A stretch of 62,202 bases of DNA. It comes from an uncultured Erysipelotrichaceae bacterium. Lineage in GTDB: Bacteria; Bacillota_I; Bacilli_A; Erysipelotrichales; Erysipelotrichaceae. This document shows, piece by piece, positions 1 through 6,857 of this stretch. Below the pieces are notes generated by a model. That model was not told where the DNA came from, did no database searches, and saw only the letters and a program-made list of their open reading frames with translations. Each line of letters opens with the position of its first letter. The stretch's first letter is position 1. The stretch lies in NCBI GenBank assembly GCA_944326825.1, contig CALVFL010000029.1, forward strand, positions 1 through 62,202, written 5' to 3'. Made by a program: the position numbers and the translations under genes.

Positions 1-2
1 TA

Positions 3-62
3 GATAGAATACTTCCGAAAGCATACAAAATAGTCTTGAATGGGGATTCATTAAGAAAATAA
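3..62 (+). CDS. istB: IstB-like ATP-binding transposition protein, C-terminal 19 codons only
   Basis: Only the 3' end is in the window: 19 codons ending in KIVLNGDSLRK and a TAA stop at 60-62. The pattern AYKI.L.G.S.RK at the C-terminus is typical of IstB, the AAA+ helper ATPase of IS21 elements, which works with the IstA DDE transposase. The rest of the gene lies left of the window edge. The call rests on a short segment, but the terminal repeats immediately downstream and the istA start at the other end of the window support it strongly. Confidence 0.75.
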   Translation, partial: DRILPKAYKIVLNGDSLRK

Positions 63-68
63 AAATGA

Positions 69-101
69 CCGTCACGAAGAACATAAATCGTGACGGTTTT
101 T
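69..101 (+). terminator. Rho-independent terminator after istB
   Basis: A perfect 9-bp stem (CCGTCACGA / TCGTGACGG, 69-77 with 88-96) is followed by TTTTT. It lies just after the istB stop codon and before the IS21 end repeats. Confidence 0.8.
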
Positions 102-111
102 CAATCTGATG

Positions 112-188
112 GTGGCACTCAAAAAAACGATTTTGGTGGCACTGGCATCCCGACTTTAGTGGCACTCTGAAAGCGATGTGGGTGGCAC
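112..188 (+). repeat. IS21 right-end GTGGCAC repeats (four copies)
   Basis: GTGGCAC occurs at 112-118, 136-142, 159-165 and 182-188, giving spacings of 24, 23 and 23 bp. Read on the minus strand, each unit is GTGCCAC followed 4-5 nt later by TCG and usually a T run. The left-end array at 62020-62095 has the same unit and spacing. These are probable IstA binding sites. Confidence 0.85.
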
Positions 189-287
189 AAATCGCGCGTC
201 ATATCCACTCTATAAATATAGCTATATAGATGAAAGAGATCTATTTATCATACTTTTGATATAATTCCATTTAAAATGTCCTATATT

Positions 288-536
288 TTAAAAGACATCC
301 TGAGTTATCAGGATGTCTTCGATGTCTGTTTCTAACAGTATTGATAGAGCCAGCAGATTGTCTATGTCCGGTAAAGTATCGCCCCATTGCCATTTGTAGA
401 TAGCCTGCGGCGAAGAGAAACCTAGAGCATCTTGCAGATCCCTGACACTGATGCCTTTGGCTTCACGCAATTTTCTGATGTTTTGTCCGGTTCTGACGAT
501 ATCGACAGTCGGGACTTTGAAATGAACGGTATTCAT
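288..536 (-). CDS. Small XRE-family DNA-binding protein (82 aa)
   Basis: Residues about 15-70 form an HTH_3/XRE helix-turn-helix: GQNIRKLREAKGISVRDLQ, then SSPQAIYKWQWGDTLPDIDN, then a hydrophobic C-terminal helix. Proteins of this size are usually single-domain transcriptional repressors. The start is supported by GGGAGG five nt upstream of the ATG. An extended -10 box (606-614) lies about 70 bp upstream. The last codons form a terminator hairpin. The gene sits between the IS21 end and the 589-bp non-coding element and has no partner gene, so its target is unknown. Confidence 0.8.
   Translation of the reverse strand: MNTVHFKVPTVDIVRTGQNIRKLREAKGISVRDLQDALGFSSPQAIYKWQWGDTLPDIDNLLALSILLETDIEDILITQDVF
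291..318 (-). terminator. Terminator overlapping the 3' end of the XRE gene
   Basis: An 11-bp perfect inverted repeat (AGACATCCTGA 293-303 / TCAGGATGTCT 308-318) lies inside the last codons of the gene. On the minus strand it is followed by TTTTA. Confidence 0.75.
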
Positions 537-605
537 AATGCACCTCCCATTTTGTTTAAGTTATATGTTTCAAACAGATACATAGTATCTCACGCTATGG
601 AAGTA

Positions 606-614
606 ATTATACCA
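606..614 (-). promoter_or_regulatory. Extended -10 promoter for the XRE gene
   Basis: On the minus strand TGGTATAAT is a complete extended -10 element (TATAAT at 606-611). No good -35 is present, as is common with TGn promoters. The predicted transcript starts near 599 and reads into the XRE gene. Confidence 0.6.
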
Positions 615-618
615 CAAC

Positions 619-1207
619 ACCTGTTCTTTGAATCACAGAGATCGCCCGACTTTTGTTCATCGTACTGAACTTTACTCCTTCTCATATATTCGATCACGTG
701 GGACATAAGGTCTGAGCAAAGGACATGACCCGTTTGCTTCCTTATGCCAACTATGCCACGATAGGATTGCTTACCTACAACTTTCACCCGCTTTCAGATG
801 TTGTATAATCTTTCAGCATTTTAGAGTTAATCAGACTCAACGTGTCGATTTGGGCTACTCGTACACTGCTTTAAGGTCTTATACTGTCTTTCGACATTCA
901 ACGACACTCCGGCTTGGCGGAATTTCTAAGGTTTGCACAAGTTTCCAAGCTTATGCCTAACTCAGATTCATGCAGCTTTTGACTGCCATCTATTAGACCG
1001 CAACCTTTAAGCTATCTTTATGAGCGAAGTCATCAGCGCCAGCTCTTATAGATCGGACAGTTACCCCGACACCTTGAATATCACTATTCAAGATCATTCT
1101 TCAATTAAAAGTATCCCTTTAAAGAAAAATGCTATTTCCAAGCTGCCTCGACTGCTTTGCAAGCAGTTTGCATCGAGCTGACGATCTCTATGTTTCAAAG
1201 AACAGGT
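619..1207 (-). ncRNA. Candidate large structured non-coding RNA (about 589 nt)
   Basis: No convincing protein is encoded here. The ends form a 26-nt near-perfect inverted repeat (619-644 with 1182-1207), which would close the RNA with a long P1 helix. Of its two imperfect pairs, one is U.G if transcribed leftward but C.A if transcribed rightward, favouring the minus strand. Minus-strand hairpins end in GNRA loops: an 8-bp stem with GTGA at about 1075-1094, and TGTC-GAAA-GACA at about 886-897. Other stems include CTGCTT-GCA-AAGCAG near 1152-1166 and a 7-bp stem near 936-957. The length and closed ends recall ROOL-type RNAs, but I cannot assign a class. A short IR-ended mobile element is the alternative. 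Confidence 0.6.
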
Positions 1208-1302
1208 ATATAAGGATATTTACCTTACGCTATAAATAATAACACCACTGTTCAGAGTATGCATTAAACCGGTAGTTTAATATCAGCCTGGCATATCAAA
1301 AA

Positions 1303-1638
1303 TCAATTATGCTTATTTTTAAATTTATCTATAATACTTTCGACCTTTTCATCTGCAAAGTCTTCGATATTATCCATTGTTTTAAGTGTTTTATCGATAA
1401 AAGATTTTACCTTGGAAGAATCATCCATATTATCTATCTTATCGATCCCTTTATCCACTGCATCAGCCATTTTGTTGCCTAAATAATCAAATAACTTCTC
1501 TAAAAGATTATCAGCTATTATCCCAAAGACAACACCTAAGACAATACCCAGCAACAGATTTCTCCTGCCAAGCATATACCCGATACCAAATGCTATAATA
1601 ATTACGATTTTGACGATCAGATCTTTAATAGTACCCAT
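1303..1638 (-). CDS. Small membrane protein with amphipathic tail (111 aa)
   Basis: Residues 7-45 form two hydrophobic segments separated by the basic turn GRRN, with glycine-rich packing (GIVLGVVFGI). The remainder is charged and helical, rich in DK/DD pairs (KGIDKIDNMDD). The layout resembles YtxH-like or general-stress small membrane proteins, but no family is certain. A weak GGAAG lies 8 nt before the ATG. It stands alone between the candidate large RNA and a divergent DUF308 gene. Function is unknown. Confidence 0.65.
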   Translation of the reverse strand: MGTIKDLIVKIVIIIAFGIGYMLGRRNLLLGIVLGVVFGIIADNLLEKLFDYLGNKMADAVDKGIDKIDNMDDSSKVKSFIDKTLKTMDNIEDFADEKVESIIDKFKNKHN

Positions 1639-1759
1639 AAACAGCTTCCAACACGGGTATTATACTACAAACTTTTATGAATTCACAATTAACAGATACA
1701 CTTTGATTAAAAGAGCATATTGATTGTATTAAATCTTATAAGTGTTACTATGAAATCAG

Positions 1760-1868
1760 GTAAGTATAACTTACATGAGTACCCTATGAAACCTGGACTT
1801 TAGTCCATCATAGCTATTCTTGCTGTGAATTTGTCCATACAAATCTCCAGCCGACAAGCGAAAGCTTG
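1760..1868 (+). promoter_or_regulatory. Structured upstream region of the DUF308 gene
   Basis: The 240-bp gap before 1879 contains the palindrome GTAAGT-ATA-ACTTAC (1760-1774), then TGGACT-TT-AGTCCA (1794-1807), ATTTG-TCCATA-CAAAT (1829-1844) and CAAGC-GAAA-GCTTG (1855-1868). The last is a GNRA-capped hairpin one base before GAGGAGG. The first palindrome could be an operator, and the others a folded 5' leader controlling access to the ribosome binding site. I recognise no known riboswitch. Confidence 0.4.
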
Positions 1869-1878
1869 AGGAGGAATT

Positions 1879-2433
1879 ATGCAATTTTTAAAAGAATTAA
1901 AATGGAACAGTATCATCAATAGTGTTCTAATGATCGTTTTAGGATTTATTCTTATTTTTTATCCTGGTTTATCTCTTGGTATCTTGACTACCTTGATCGC
2001 TGTTTTAGCGATCGTCGGCGGTCTTTTCAGCATCATCCGTTATTTCACTTATGATCTGAAAGAAAGCTATTACCGCAATGATTTTCTGTTTGGCATCATA
2101 GCAGTGACCCTTGGTGCCCTGATCTTATATAAACCGGCCTTCTTTATTTCGGTCATCCCCTTTATTTTAGGAGTCGTCATCATCTTCAGCGGTTTTGCAA
2201 AACTGCAGGACGGCATCGATGCTAAAAGACTTGGTTACAGCAACTCTTTGCTTTATATCATCTTGGCGATCATCGACATCATCTTTGGTATAGTCATTCT
2301 GTTTGATCCGTTTGGTGCTGCCAATGTCATGTTTATCATCATCGGCTTTGGCCTCATCTATAGCGGCATCTCTGATCTCTTTGTAACTTTCTATCTATCC
2401 AAGAAGTTTAAAGATTACTATAAAGATCTATAA
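1879..2433 (+). CDS. HdeD/DUF308-family membrane protein (184 aa)
   Basis: The protein has six predicted membrane segments in two-helix hairpins (about residues 12-32, 36-54, 70-86, 90-107, 122-142, 148-170). The glycine-rich stretch GFILIFYPGLSLGILTTLIA is the DUF308/HdeD signature. E. coli HdeD is linked to acid resistance; Bacillota members are mostly uncharacterised. A strong GAGGAGGA lies before the ATG, preceded by the hairpin-rich leader, suggesting post-transcriptional control. It is monocistronic and shares a bidirectional terminator with the convergent deaminase gene. Confidence 0.8.
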   Translation: MQFLKELKWNSIINSVLMIVLGFILIFYPGLSLGILTTLIAVLAIVGGLFSIIRYFTYDLKESYYRNDFLFGIIAVTLGALILYKPAFFISVIPFILGVVIIFSGFAKLQDGIDAKRLGYSNSLLYIILAIIDIIFGIVILFDPFGAANVMFIIIGFGLIYSGISDLFVTFYLSKKFKDYYKDL

Positions 2434-2440
2434 TATGATA

Positions 2441-2467
2441 AAAGGCATCAATTCAAGATGCCTTTTA
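2441..2467 (+). terminator. Bidirectional terminator between DUF308 and deaminase genes
   Basis: A 9-bp stem AAAGGCATC / GATGCCTTT (2441-2449 with 2458-2466) has T-rich sequence on both sides. It overlaps the stop of the convergent gene at 2465. Confidence 0.75.
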
Positions 2468-2890
2468 TTTTTGTTCATAACGCTCTTCACCCCAATAAAG
2501 AGGCATAAGCTCTCTTAAAGTTATCGTTTCCCTTTTTTCATAATCGACCATGATCTTGGTGTCGAGGTTGTCTTTATCTAACTGGCACAAGAACTCACGG
2601 CAGGCCCCGCACGGCATTCCGCTCCCCTTGCCATAAGGCGGTCTGTCTCTGAAAGTGATCATTCTTTTGATCTTGGTCTGGCCGCTGTTGACATACATAT
2701 TTAAAGCCGCCACTCTTTCGGCACACAAATCCATCACCCCGCAGCATGATTCGATGCAAAAACCGGTATAGATCTCGCCGTTTTCTGCTTCTAAAGCACA
2801 TACGACATGATGAGCGTAGATAAAGGGTGTTACCTCTTTAGGATCATATTCCTTTTTAGCTCTTTCATAAAGTTTTTCCCAGATGTCCAT
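2465..2890 (-). CDS. Cytidine deaminase-family protein (141 aa)
   Basis: Zinc-site motifs of the cytidine deaminase fold are present: CAERVA (about residue 56, Cys ligand and catalytic Glu) and PCGACREFL (about residue 93, two Cys ligands). These match Bacillus-type tetrameric cytidine deaminases, which recover cytidine and deoxycytidine as uridine compounds. The flanking sequence (ESCCGVMDLCAERVAALNM, RDRPPYGKGSGMPCGACRE) is also close to blasticidin-S-deaminase-like homologs, so the substrate is open. The gene lies 9 bp downstream of the SDR gene and is probably co-transcribed with it and with the VUT transporter. Confidence 0.8.
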   Translation of the reverse strand: MDIWEKLYERAKKEYDPKEVTPFIYAHHVVCALEAENGEIYTGFCIESCCGVMDLCAERVAALNMYVNSGQTKIKRMITFRDRPPYGKGSGMPCGACREFLCQLDKDNLDTKIMVDYEKRETITLRELMPLYWGEERYEQK

Positions 2891-2899
2891 GATCTCTTT

Positions 2900-3553
2900 T
2901 TAATCCTTCCATACAAATTTATAATTGATCGACTCGCCCCCATCCACAACGATGCTTTGACCGGTACAGAAACTGTTTTCAACTGTCAGAAAATAAGCCC
3001 ACTTAGCGATCTCTTCAGTGGTGGCCCAGCGTTTTAAAGGTGTTTCAGCCATGATCTCTTGCCACAAGTCAGGATCATTTATCACACATTCATTAAGCGG
3101 CGTCAATACTCCGCCCGGATCTAAGCTGTTGCAGGTTGCGTTATATTTAGCAACTCTTAAAGCCACATTCTTAGTATAAGCGATGACTCCGCCTTTGGAA
3201 GCACAATATTCAGGAAATTCCGAACCAGTATGGCCGCTGGCCGAACCGATATTTAAGATAGAATGGATCTTATCTTGAAGACCATATTTTTCCGTAATAT
3301 TTATCAAAGCCTTTAAATTGATCTCGATATCATTTGCATTCTGTACCCCGGCATTATTGATGAGGATATTGACATCCTCGATGTCAGGAAGTTTATCTTT
3401 TTGCGAGATATCGACTTTATAATGTGTATAAAAAGGATGATCGATCGAGGAGTCTTTGATATCGAAACCACTAACTTCATGGCCCTTGTTTAAAAATTCT
3501 TGCGCTATGGCCTTGCCGATCCCCTGCGCAGTTCCAGTGATCAATATTTTCAT
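2900..3553 (-). CDS. Short-chain dehydrogenase/reductase (217 aa)
   Basis: This is a classical SDR. The NAD(P)-binding motif is ITGTAQGIGKAIA (residues 4-16), NNAG lies near residue 70, and the catalytic SASGH... and YCASK (YxxxK) lie near 120-140. The C-terminal VDGGESI is typical. At 217 aa it is slightly shorter than usual (about 245). The start at 3553 follows AAAGGAG and gives a TAATG overlap with the upstream transporter stop, indicating translational coupling. A longer reading from 3610 would run into the transporter gene and is rejected. The substrate cannot be inferred. Confidence 0.85.
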   Translation of the reverse strand: MKILITGTAQGIGKAIAQEFLNKGHEVSGFDIKDSSIDHPFYTHYKVDISQKDKLPDIEDVNILINNAGVQNANDIEINLKALINITEKYGLQDKIHSILNIGSASGHTGSEFPEYCASKGGVIAYTKNVALRVAKYNATCNSLDPGGVLTPLNECVINDPDLWQEIMAETPLKRWATTEEIAKWAYFLTVENSFCTGQSIVVDGGESINYKFVWKD

Positions 3554-4326
3554 TAGCGATGCTCCTTTACATATTCCAAGTATTCTTTGCCTACCCCATC
3601 TTTTTGCCATCTTTGGGTTATCTTATAGCCAAGCGGCGAAAATAACACTTCCATCAGCATCTCTATTATTGCACCTGTAAGGGCACAGCTGAAGCATTGA
3701 AGCAAAGTCCAATGAAAACCATCCCAAAAATGCGGGGCAAAGATCATAAAAACAGTTACAGCGAAAATAAAGTTATCGGCAAATTGACCTAAAAATGTCG
3801 AAATATAAGATCTCGCCGCAAAAGCTAATTTACCGTCCGGATCCTTTTTAAATAGTGAACCGATAAACTGATTGATGAAATTATTGATAAAAGATGAAGC
3901 TAAAAAAGCGATCGTGCTGCCTAGAAGAATAAACCAGGTACCGCCGAAGATGGCATTAAATGCACTGTAATCATCCGCACTTGAAGGAATGATGCTGACG
4001 ACATAAAAGAGAAGACAGCACAAAAGGTTGCATAAACTGCCAAACACCGCTACTTCATTAGCGGCTTTTTGACCAAAGCGCTTAACGATCATATCCATCG
4101 ACATAAAAGAAAGCCACGATACGACGATCCCGCCATCAAGGGCCAGATAATCATTCTGAACGATCGTCTTATTGGCTAAAAGATTCATCGCCACAACGCT
4201 TATCACAAAGAAAGCTACGCTCATACTGGGAATAGAGCGAAAAAGGATGATCGTTTCACTCTTTTCCTTTTTAAACCATTCCAATAGATTAAAACCCTCT
4301 TTGATCTCTGCATTCTTGAAAGTCAC
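3553..4326 (-). CDS. VUT-family (YhhQ-like) transporter, probable queuosine-precursor uptake
   Basis: This 257-aa protein has about six membrane helices and the VUT/YhhQ (DUF165) pattern: NxLANKT early, DGGIVVSWLSFM.MD, and SFINNFINQFIGSLFKK...SYISTFLGQFADN. Characterised family members import queuine or preQ precursors for tRNA queuosine. The start is GTG, with GGAGG five nt upstream; an ATG two bases earlier is out of frame and reads ATGTGA. It is the first gene of a transporter-SDR-deaminase operon and is preceded by a folded leader (4348-4464) that may be a riboswitch. Confidence 0.8.
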   Translation of the reverse strand: MTFKNAEIKEGFNLLEWFKKEKSETIILFRSIPSMSVAFFVISVVAMNLLANKTIVQNDYLALDGGIVVSWLSFMSMDMIVKRFGQKAANEVAVFGSLCNLLCCLLFYVVSIIPSSADDYSAFNAIFGGTWFILLGSTIAFLASSFINNFINQFIGSLFKKDPDGKLAFAARSYISTFLGQFADNFIFAVTVFMIFAPHFWDGFHWTLLQCFSCALTGAIIEMLMEVLFSPLGYKITQRWQKDGVGKEYLEYVKEHR

Positions 4327-4347
4327 ATTACCCTCCTAAATAAAAAT

Positions 4348-4464
4348 AGTTTTGCAAACACAAAACTACTATTAAACATATAAAGCGGCTCACCACAAGC
4401 CGCTAATCTTTAAAATAGCAGTCCTGGTTTTATTTAACGACAGGATGGTACAAACGAACTGTCG
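4348..4464 (-). promoter_or_regulatory. Structured leader of the VUT transporter, possible riboswitch
   Basis: In transcript order, a stem CGACAG/CTGTCG (4459-4464 with 4438-4443) has a loop starting TTCGTTTG and is followed by an A-rich stretch containing AAAC that could pair back to GTTT in the loop (H-type pseudoknot). Next comes AGCGGCT/AGCCGCT (4398-4404 with 4384-4390), a terminator-like hairpin with a weak T tract. Last is AGTTTTG/CAAAACT (4361-4367 with 4348-4354) followed by ATTTTTATTT and the ribosome binding site. Small pseudoknots with A-rich tails before preQ1 transporters are typical of preQ1 riboswitches, but the sequence does not match the consensus I know. Confidence 0.4.
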
Positions 4465-4513
4465 GCTTAACGCTCTATCATTTTAAACTAAAACAAGCTT
4501 AAACTCAAATAAA

Positions 4514-4543
4514 AAATGTATGACTTTTAAGATCATACATTTT
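4514..4543 (-). terminator. Terminator of the 83-aa protein gene
   Basis: A 10-bp stem AAATGTATGA / TCATACATTT is followed on the minus strand by a run of T. It lies just past the stop of the gene at 4550. Confidence 0.75.
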
Positions 4544-4549
4544 AGCTGA

Positions 4550-4801
4550 CTATTTCTTGTCTTTGCCTAAGATACCTTCTAAAAGTTCTGAACCTTTTTC
4601 TAAGATCTTATCATCAATGTCAGTCTTATCAAGAACTTCTTTAACTGAATTGCCCAGATTGCCGACTGTTTCGCCAACCTTGTCAAGATCGACTTTGCTG
4701 ACGACATCCTTAGCAGCATCAACTACTTTATCAACGACTTCTGAATCGATGCCTAAGTCTTTTGCCAGGTTCTCAAGACCGCCCTTTTGATTTTCGCTCA
4801 T
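4550..4801 (-). CDS. Small helical protein of unknown function (83 aa)
   Basis: A soluble, acidic, predicted all-helical protein with heptad-like DKVVDAAKDVVSKVDLDKVGE and glycine-containing repeats (GETVGNLGNSV). It has no signal peptide or Cys. I do not recognise a family. Reality is supported by the terminator immediately downstream and by a composition like the neighbouring small helical proteins (for example 30571-31101). The ribosome binding site is weak (GAGAAAAAAAG). Function unknown. Confidence 0.6.
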   Translation of the reverse strand: MSENQKGGLENLAKDLGIDSEVVDKVVDAAKDVVSKVDLDKVGETVGNLGNSVKEVLDKTDIDDKILEKGSELLEGILGKDKK

Positions 4802-4855
4802 CTTTTTTTCTCATTGATCGAAGTTATTATAACAGAATTATCGATAATGTCATGG

Positions 4856-6649
4856 TCAGTTTTCATTGATTGTCACATGCAAAGGATCATGATAGGTGTA
4901 ATCGGTTATGCCTTTGCCGGTATTGGGATAAAAATGGGAATAGATCATATCGATAAAGAATACGACAAGCAGACAAATGCAGACGATCTTTCTTATAAGC
5001 GGATCGATCTTGCGGATAAGGTTATCAAAGACCGGGGCTAAGATATAGACAAAGGCCATGCCGCCAATGCCGAATACTGCCAGACCTTCAGCACAGATCC
5101 GGCCGTTGAGATTTAAGAAATAACCGCTGTAATCCCACCATTTTAGACCGGTATTCATTTCCATGACATAGGAAGTGGTATATTCCAAAACACCGCAAAC
5201 GATTAAGATCAGCAAGAAATTAAGCATCGGTTTATGACGGAACTTCTTTAAAAGCAAGAGGATCAGAATGCCGCCCGAACCATAGATCGGCAGCCAAGGG
5301 CCATGCAAAGCGCCACGATTGACGAACACTCCATCTTTCACAAGATGCAGGCTGACTTCCCAGATCCAGCCGATTCCTGAAAAGATAAAAAACATCAGGA
5401 TCAAAGAGGAGATCGTATAATCCCTTAAAGGATCAAGTCCGCTGTATAAAGCGCTGCGGTCTTTTTCGGCGATCGGAAATAATCGCTTCGGATACTGCCG
5501 GCCTTCTACCACATTGGCAATAGCTTCATATCTTTGAAAAATACGCATCTTTTTCTCATATTCTTTTTCTTCTTTGCCATCTTTAAACAGGATGCCAAAC
5601 CAATTCGCAAAGAAACCTCTGATGCCAGAGAGTTCAGGTACTTCCACATGACGATCTTTGATCTCCGGATAAACTTCTTTTAAGGTCGTGCGGCTTGGCC
5701 TTTCAAAGAGATATACATCATTGAGCAGTGCGACATTCTCTATTTCTTTAGCTTTGGCCTCTTCTCTTAACTTGGCATAATACTCTCCAAAAGTACACAT
5801 CTTATAAGGATTGGAATAAAAGATAGCCGTTAAACCAAAAGTAAATGAAGAAAGCACTGTCCAGCCCAAAAAGGTAACATCGATCTTAAAACATTCCCAC
5901 TTATGACCATCCATCATCTTTCTTGAAAGTGTGATGGCTTCATTGGCTTTGATATCCGGATTTTCGGCAACGATATACGGCACTAAGAAATAAGAATAAT
6001 GTTTGATGAAGATGCCGACGATCGTCAAAGCCCACAGCGATTGATAAACATAGCTTACAAGCATCGTGAAACTGGCCTTCGTCCACCTTTTGACCCTGCT
6101 TAAAAACATATATCTTTCAAAAGGCACTATTTCATAAGTTCTGGCTTCTAAAAATATTCTTCGTAAGATGACTGCAAAAGTATTCTGAACATAAAACCAG
6201 ACCGCAAAGAATAAAAACAAGCCCAAAAGGATCAATATCAAGACAGCCAAACTCTCTGATCCGACCATGGAATTGATGGCGGCTACCAGCGATACATAGA
6301 TCGAGCCAGAGGTAAAGGAATTGACCACCGCAGCCAAAACGCCTCTGCTTCTGCCCAAGATCGGATCATTACTTTGAGCGATCTCTTCTTCTTTGATCTT
6401 TTCAGCATCCTCGCTGCCCTTGGTGAGCTCATCGCCCAGCAGGTCTTTAAAAACTTCTTTTGAACTTAGTTCAGAAGGCAATGATGCCACAGTTTCAGTA
6501 TATGAATCATTATGCACGCTTAAAAGATCCATCGTATCGGAAAACTCGGTAGCGATGAGTCCTGAGATCATGCAGGCCACGATCAAAAAAGCATAGTGTG
6601 CCTTTAATACTTTTTTGCCCTTTTTCTTTAATTCTTTACGGTTTATCAT
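4856..6649 (-). CDS. DUF975 plus CmpB-type (PF06541) membrane fusion protein (597 aa)
   Basis: Two membrane modules are joined. Residues about 1-290 match DUF975: basic MINRKELKKKGKKVLKAHY, then several helices, including the segment EAITLSRKMMDGHKWECFKID. Residues about 420-590 match the putative ABC-transporter type IV / CmpB family, with SGIGWIWEVSLHLVKDGVF, NRGALHGPWLPIYGSGG and a C-terminal VFDNLIRKI. Between them is a soluble linker rich in charged residues. These families are usually separate proteins, and their substrates are unknown. AAGGGGT lies before the ATG. The neighbours are unrelated and no ATPase gene is adjacent. Confidence 0.75.
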   Translation of the reverse strand: MINRKELKKKGKKVLKAHYAFLIVACMISGLIATEFSDTMDLLSVHNDSYTETVASLPSELSSKEVFKDLLGDELTKGSEDAEKIKEEEIAQSNDPILGRSRGVLAAVVNSFTSGSIYVSLVAAINSMVGSESLAVLILILLGLFLFFAVWFYVQNTFAVILRRIFLEARTYEIVPFERYMFLSRVKRWTKASFTMLVSYVYQSLWALTIVGIFIKHYSYFLVPYIVAENPDIKANEAITLSRKMMDGHKWECFKIDVTFLGWTVLSSFTFGLTAIFYSNPYKMCTFGEYYAKLREEAKAKEIENVALLNDVYLFERPSRTTLKEVYPEIKDRHVEVPELSGIRGFFANWFGILFKDGKEEKEYEKKMRIFQRYEAIANVVEGRQYPKRLFPIAEKDRSALYSGLDPLRDYTISSLILMFFIFSGIGWIWEVSLHLVKDGVFVNRGALHGPWLPIYGSGGILILLLLKKFRHKPMLNFLLILIVCGVLEYTTSYVMEMNTGLKWWDYSGYFLNLNGRICAEGLAVFGIGGMAFVYILAPVFDNLIRKIDPLIRKIVCICLLVVFFIDMIYSHFYPNTGKGITDYTYHDPLHVTINEN

Positions 6650-6857
6650 ATCTTACCCCTTAACTGATATATCTATGTTACTACAAATCTACCCATCATT
6701 CTAATAAAACCGCCCCAAGACAAGCCTCAACCTGCTCTTTAACATTTATAAATATGACAATGTTATATATAATTCAACCAACAGTTTAAAAAACTCCCTA
6801 AATAATCAATTTACCGTTTAAATCGTTCTTTTATAATGAAATTAAGGAGGACATATC

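Larger units (their letters stand above)
1..207 (+). mobile_element. IS21-family element, right (3') end
   Basis: This segment holds the last codons of an IstB-type ATPase, a terminator hairpin, and four GTGGCAC repeats spaced 23-24 bp apart. IS21 elements carry multiple internal repeats near their termini that bind the transposase. The exact outer end is uncertain; CA dinucleotides at about 200-201 or 206-207 are candidates. The same repeats, inverted, occur at the right edge of the window, so both ends belong to the same or a sister element. Confidence 0.8.

Noticed and set aside
590-787. 65-codon minus-strand reading frame inside the 589-bp element
   Set aside because: It crosses one arm of the terminal inverted repeat, has no ribosome binding site, looks like no protein family and overlaps RNA stems. 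The segment is better explained as structured RNA.
4438-4464. Firm preQ1-I riboswitch call in the VUT leader
   Set aside because: The expected conserved loop and AAAAAACTA tail are not present; only the general pseudoknot layout and gene context agree.
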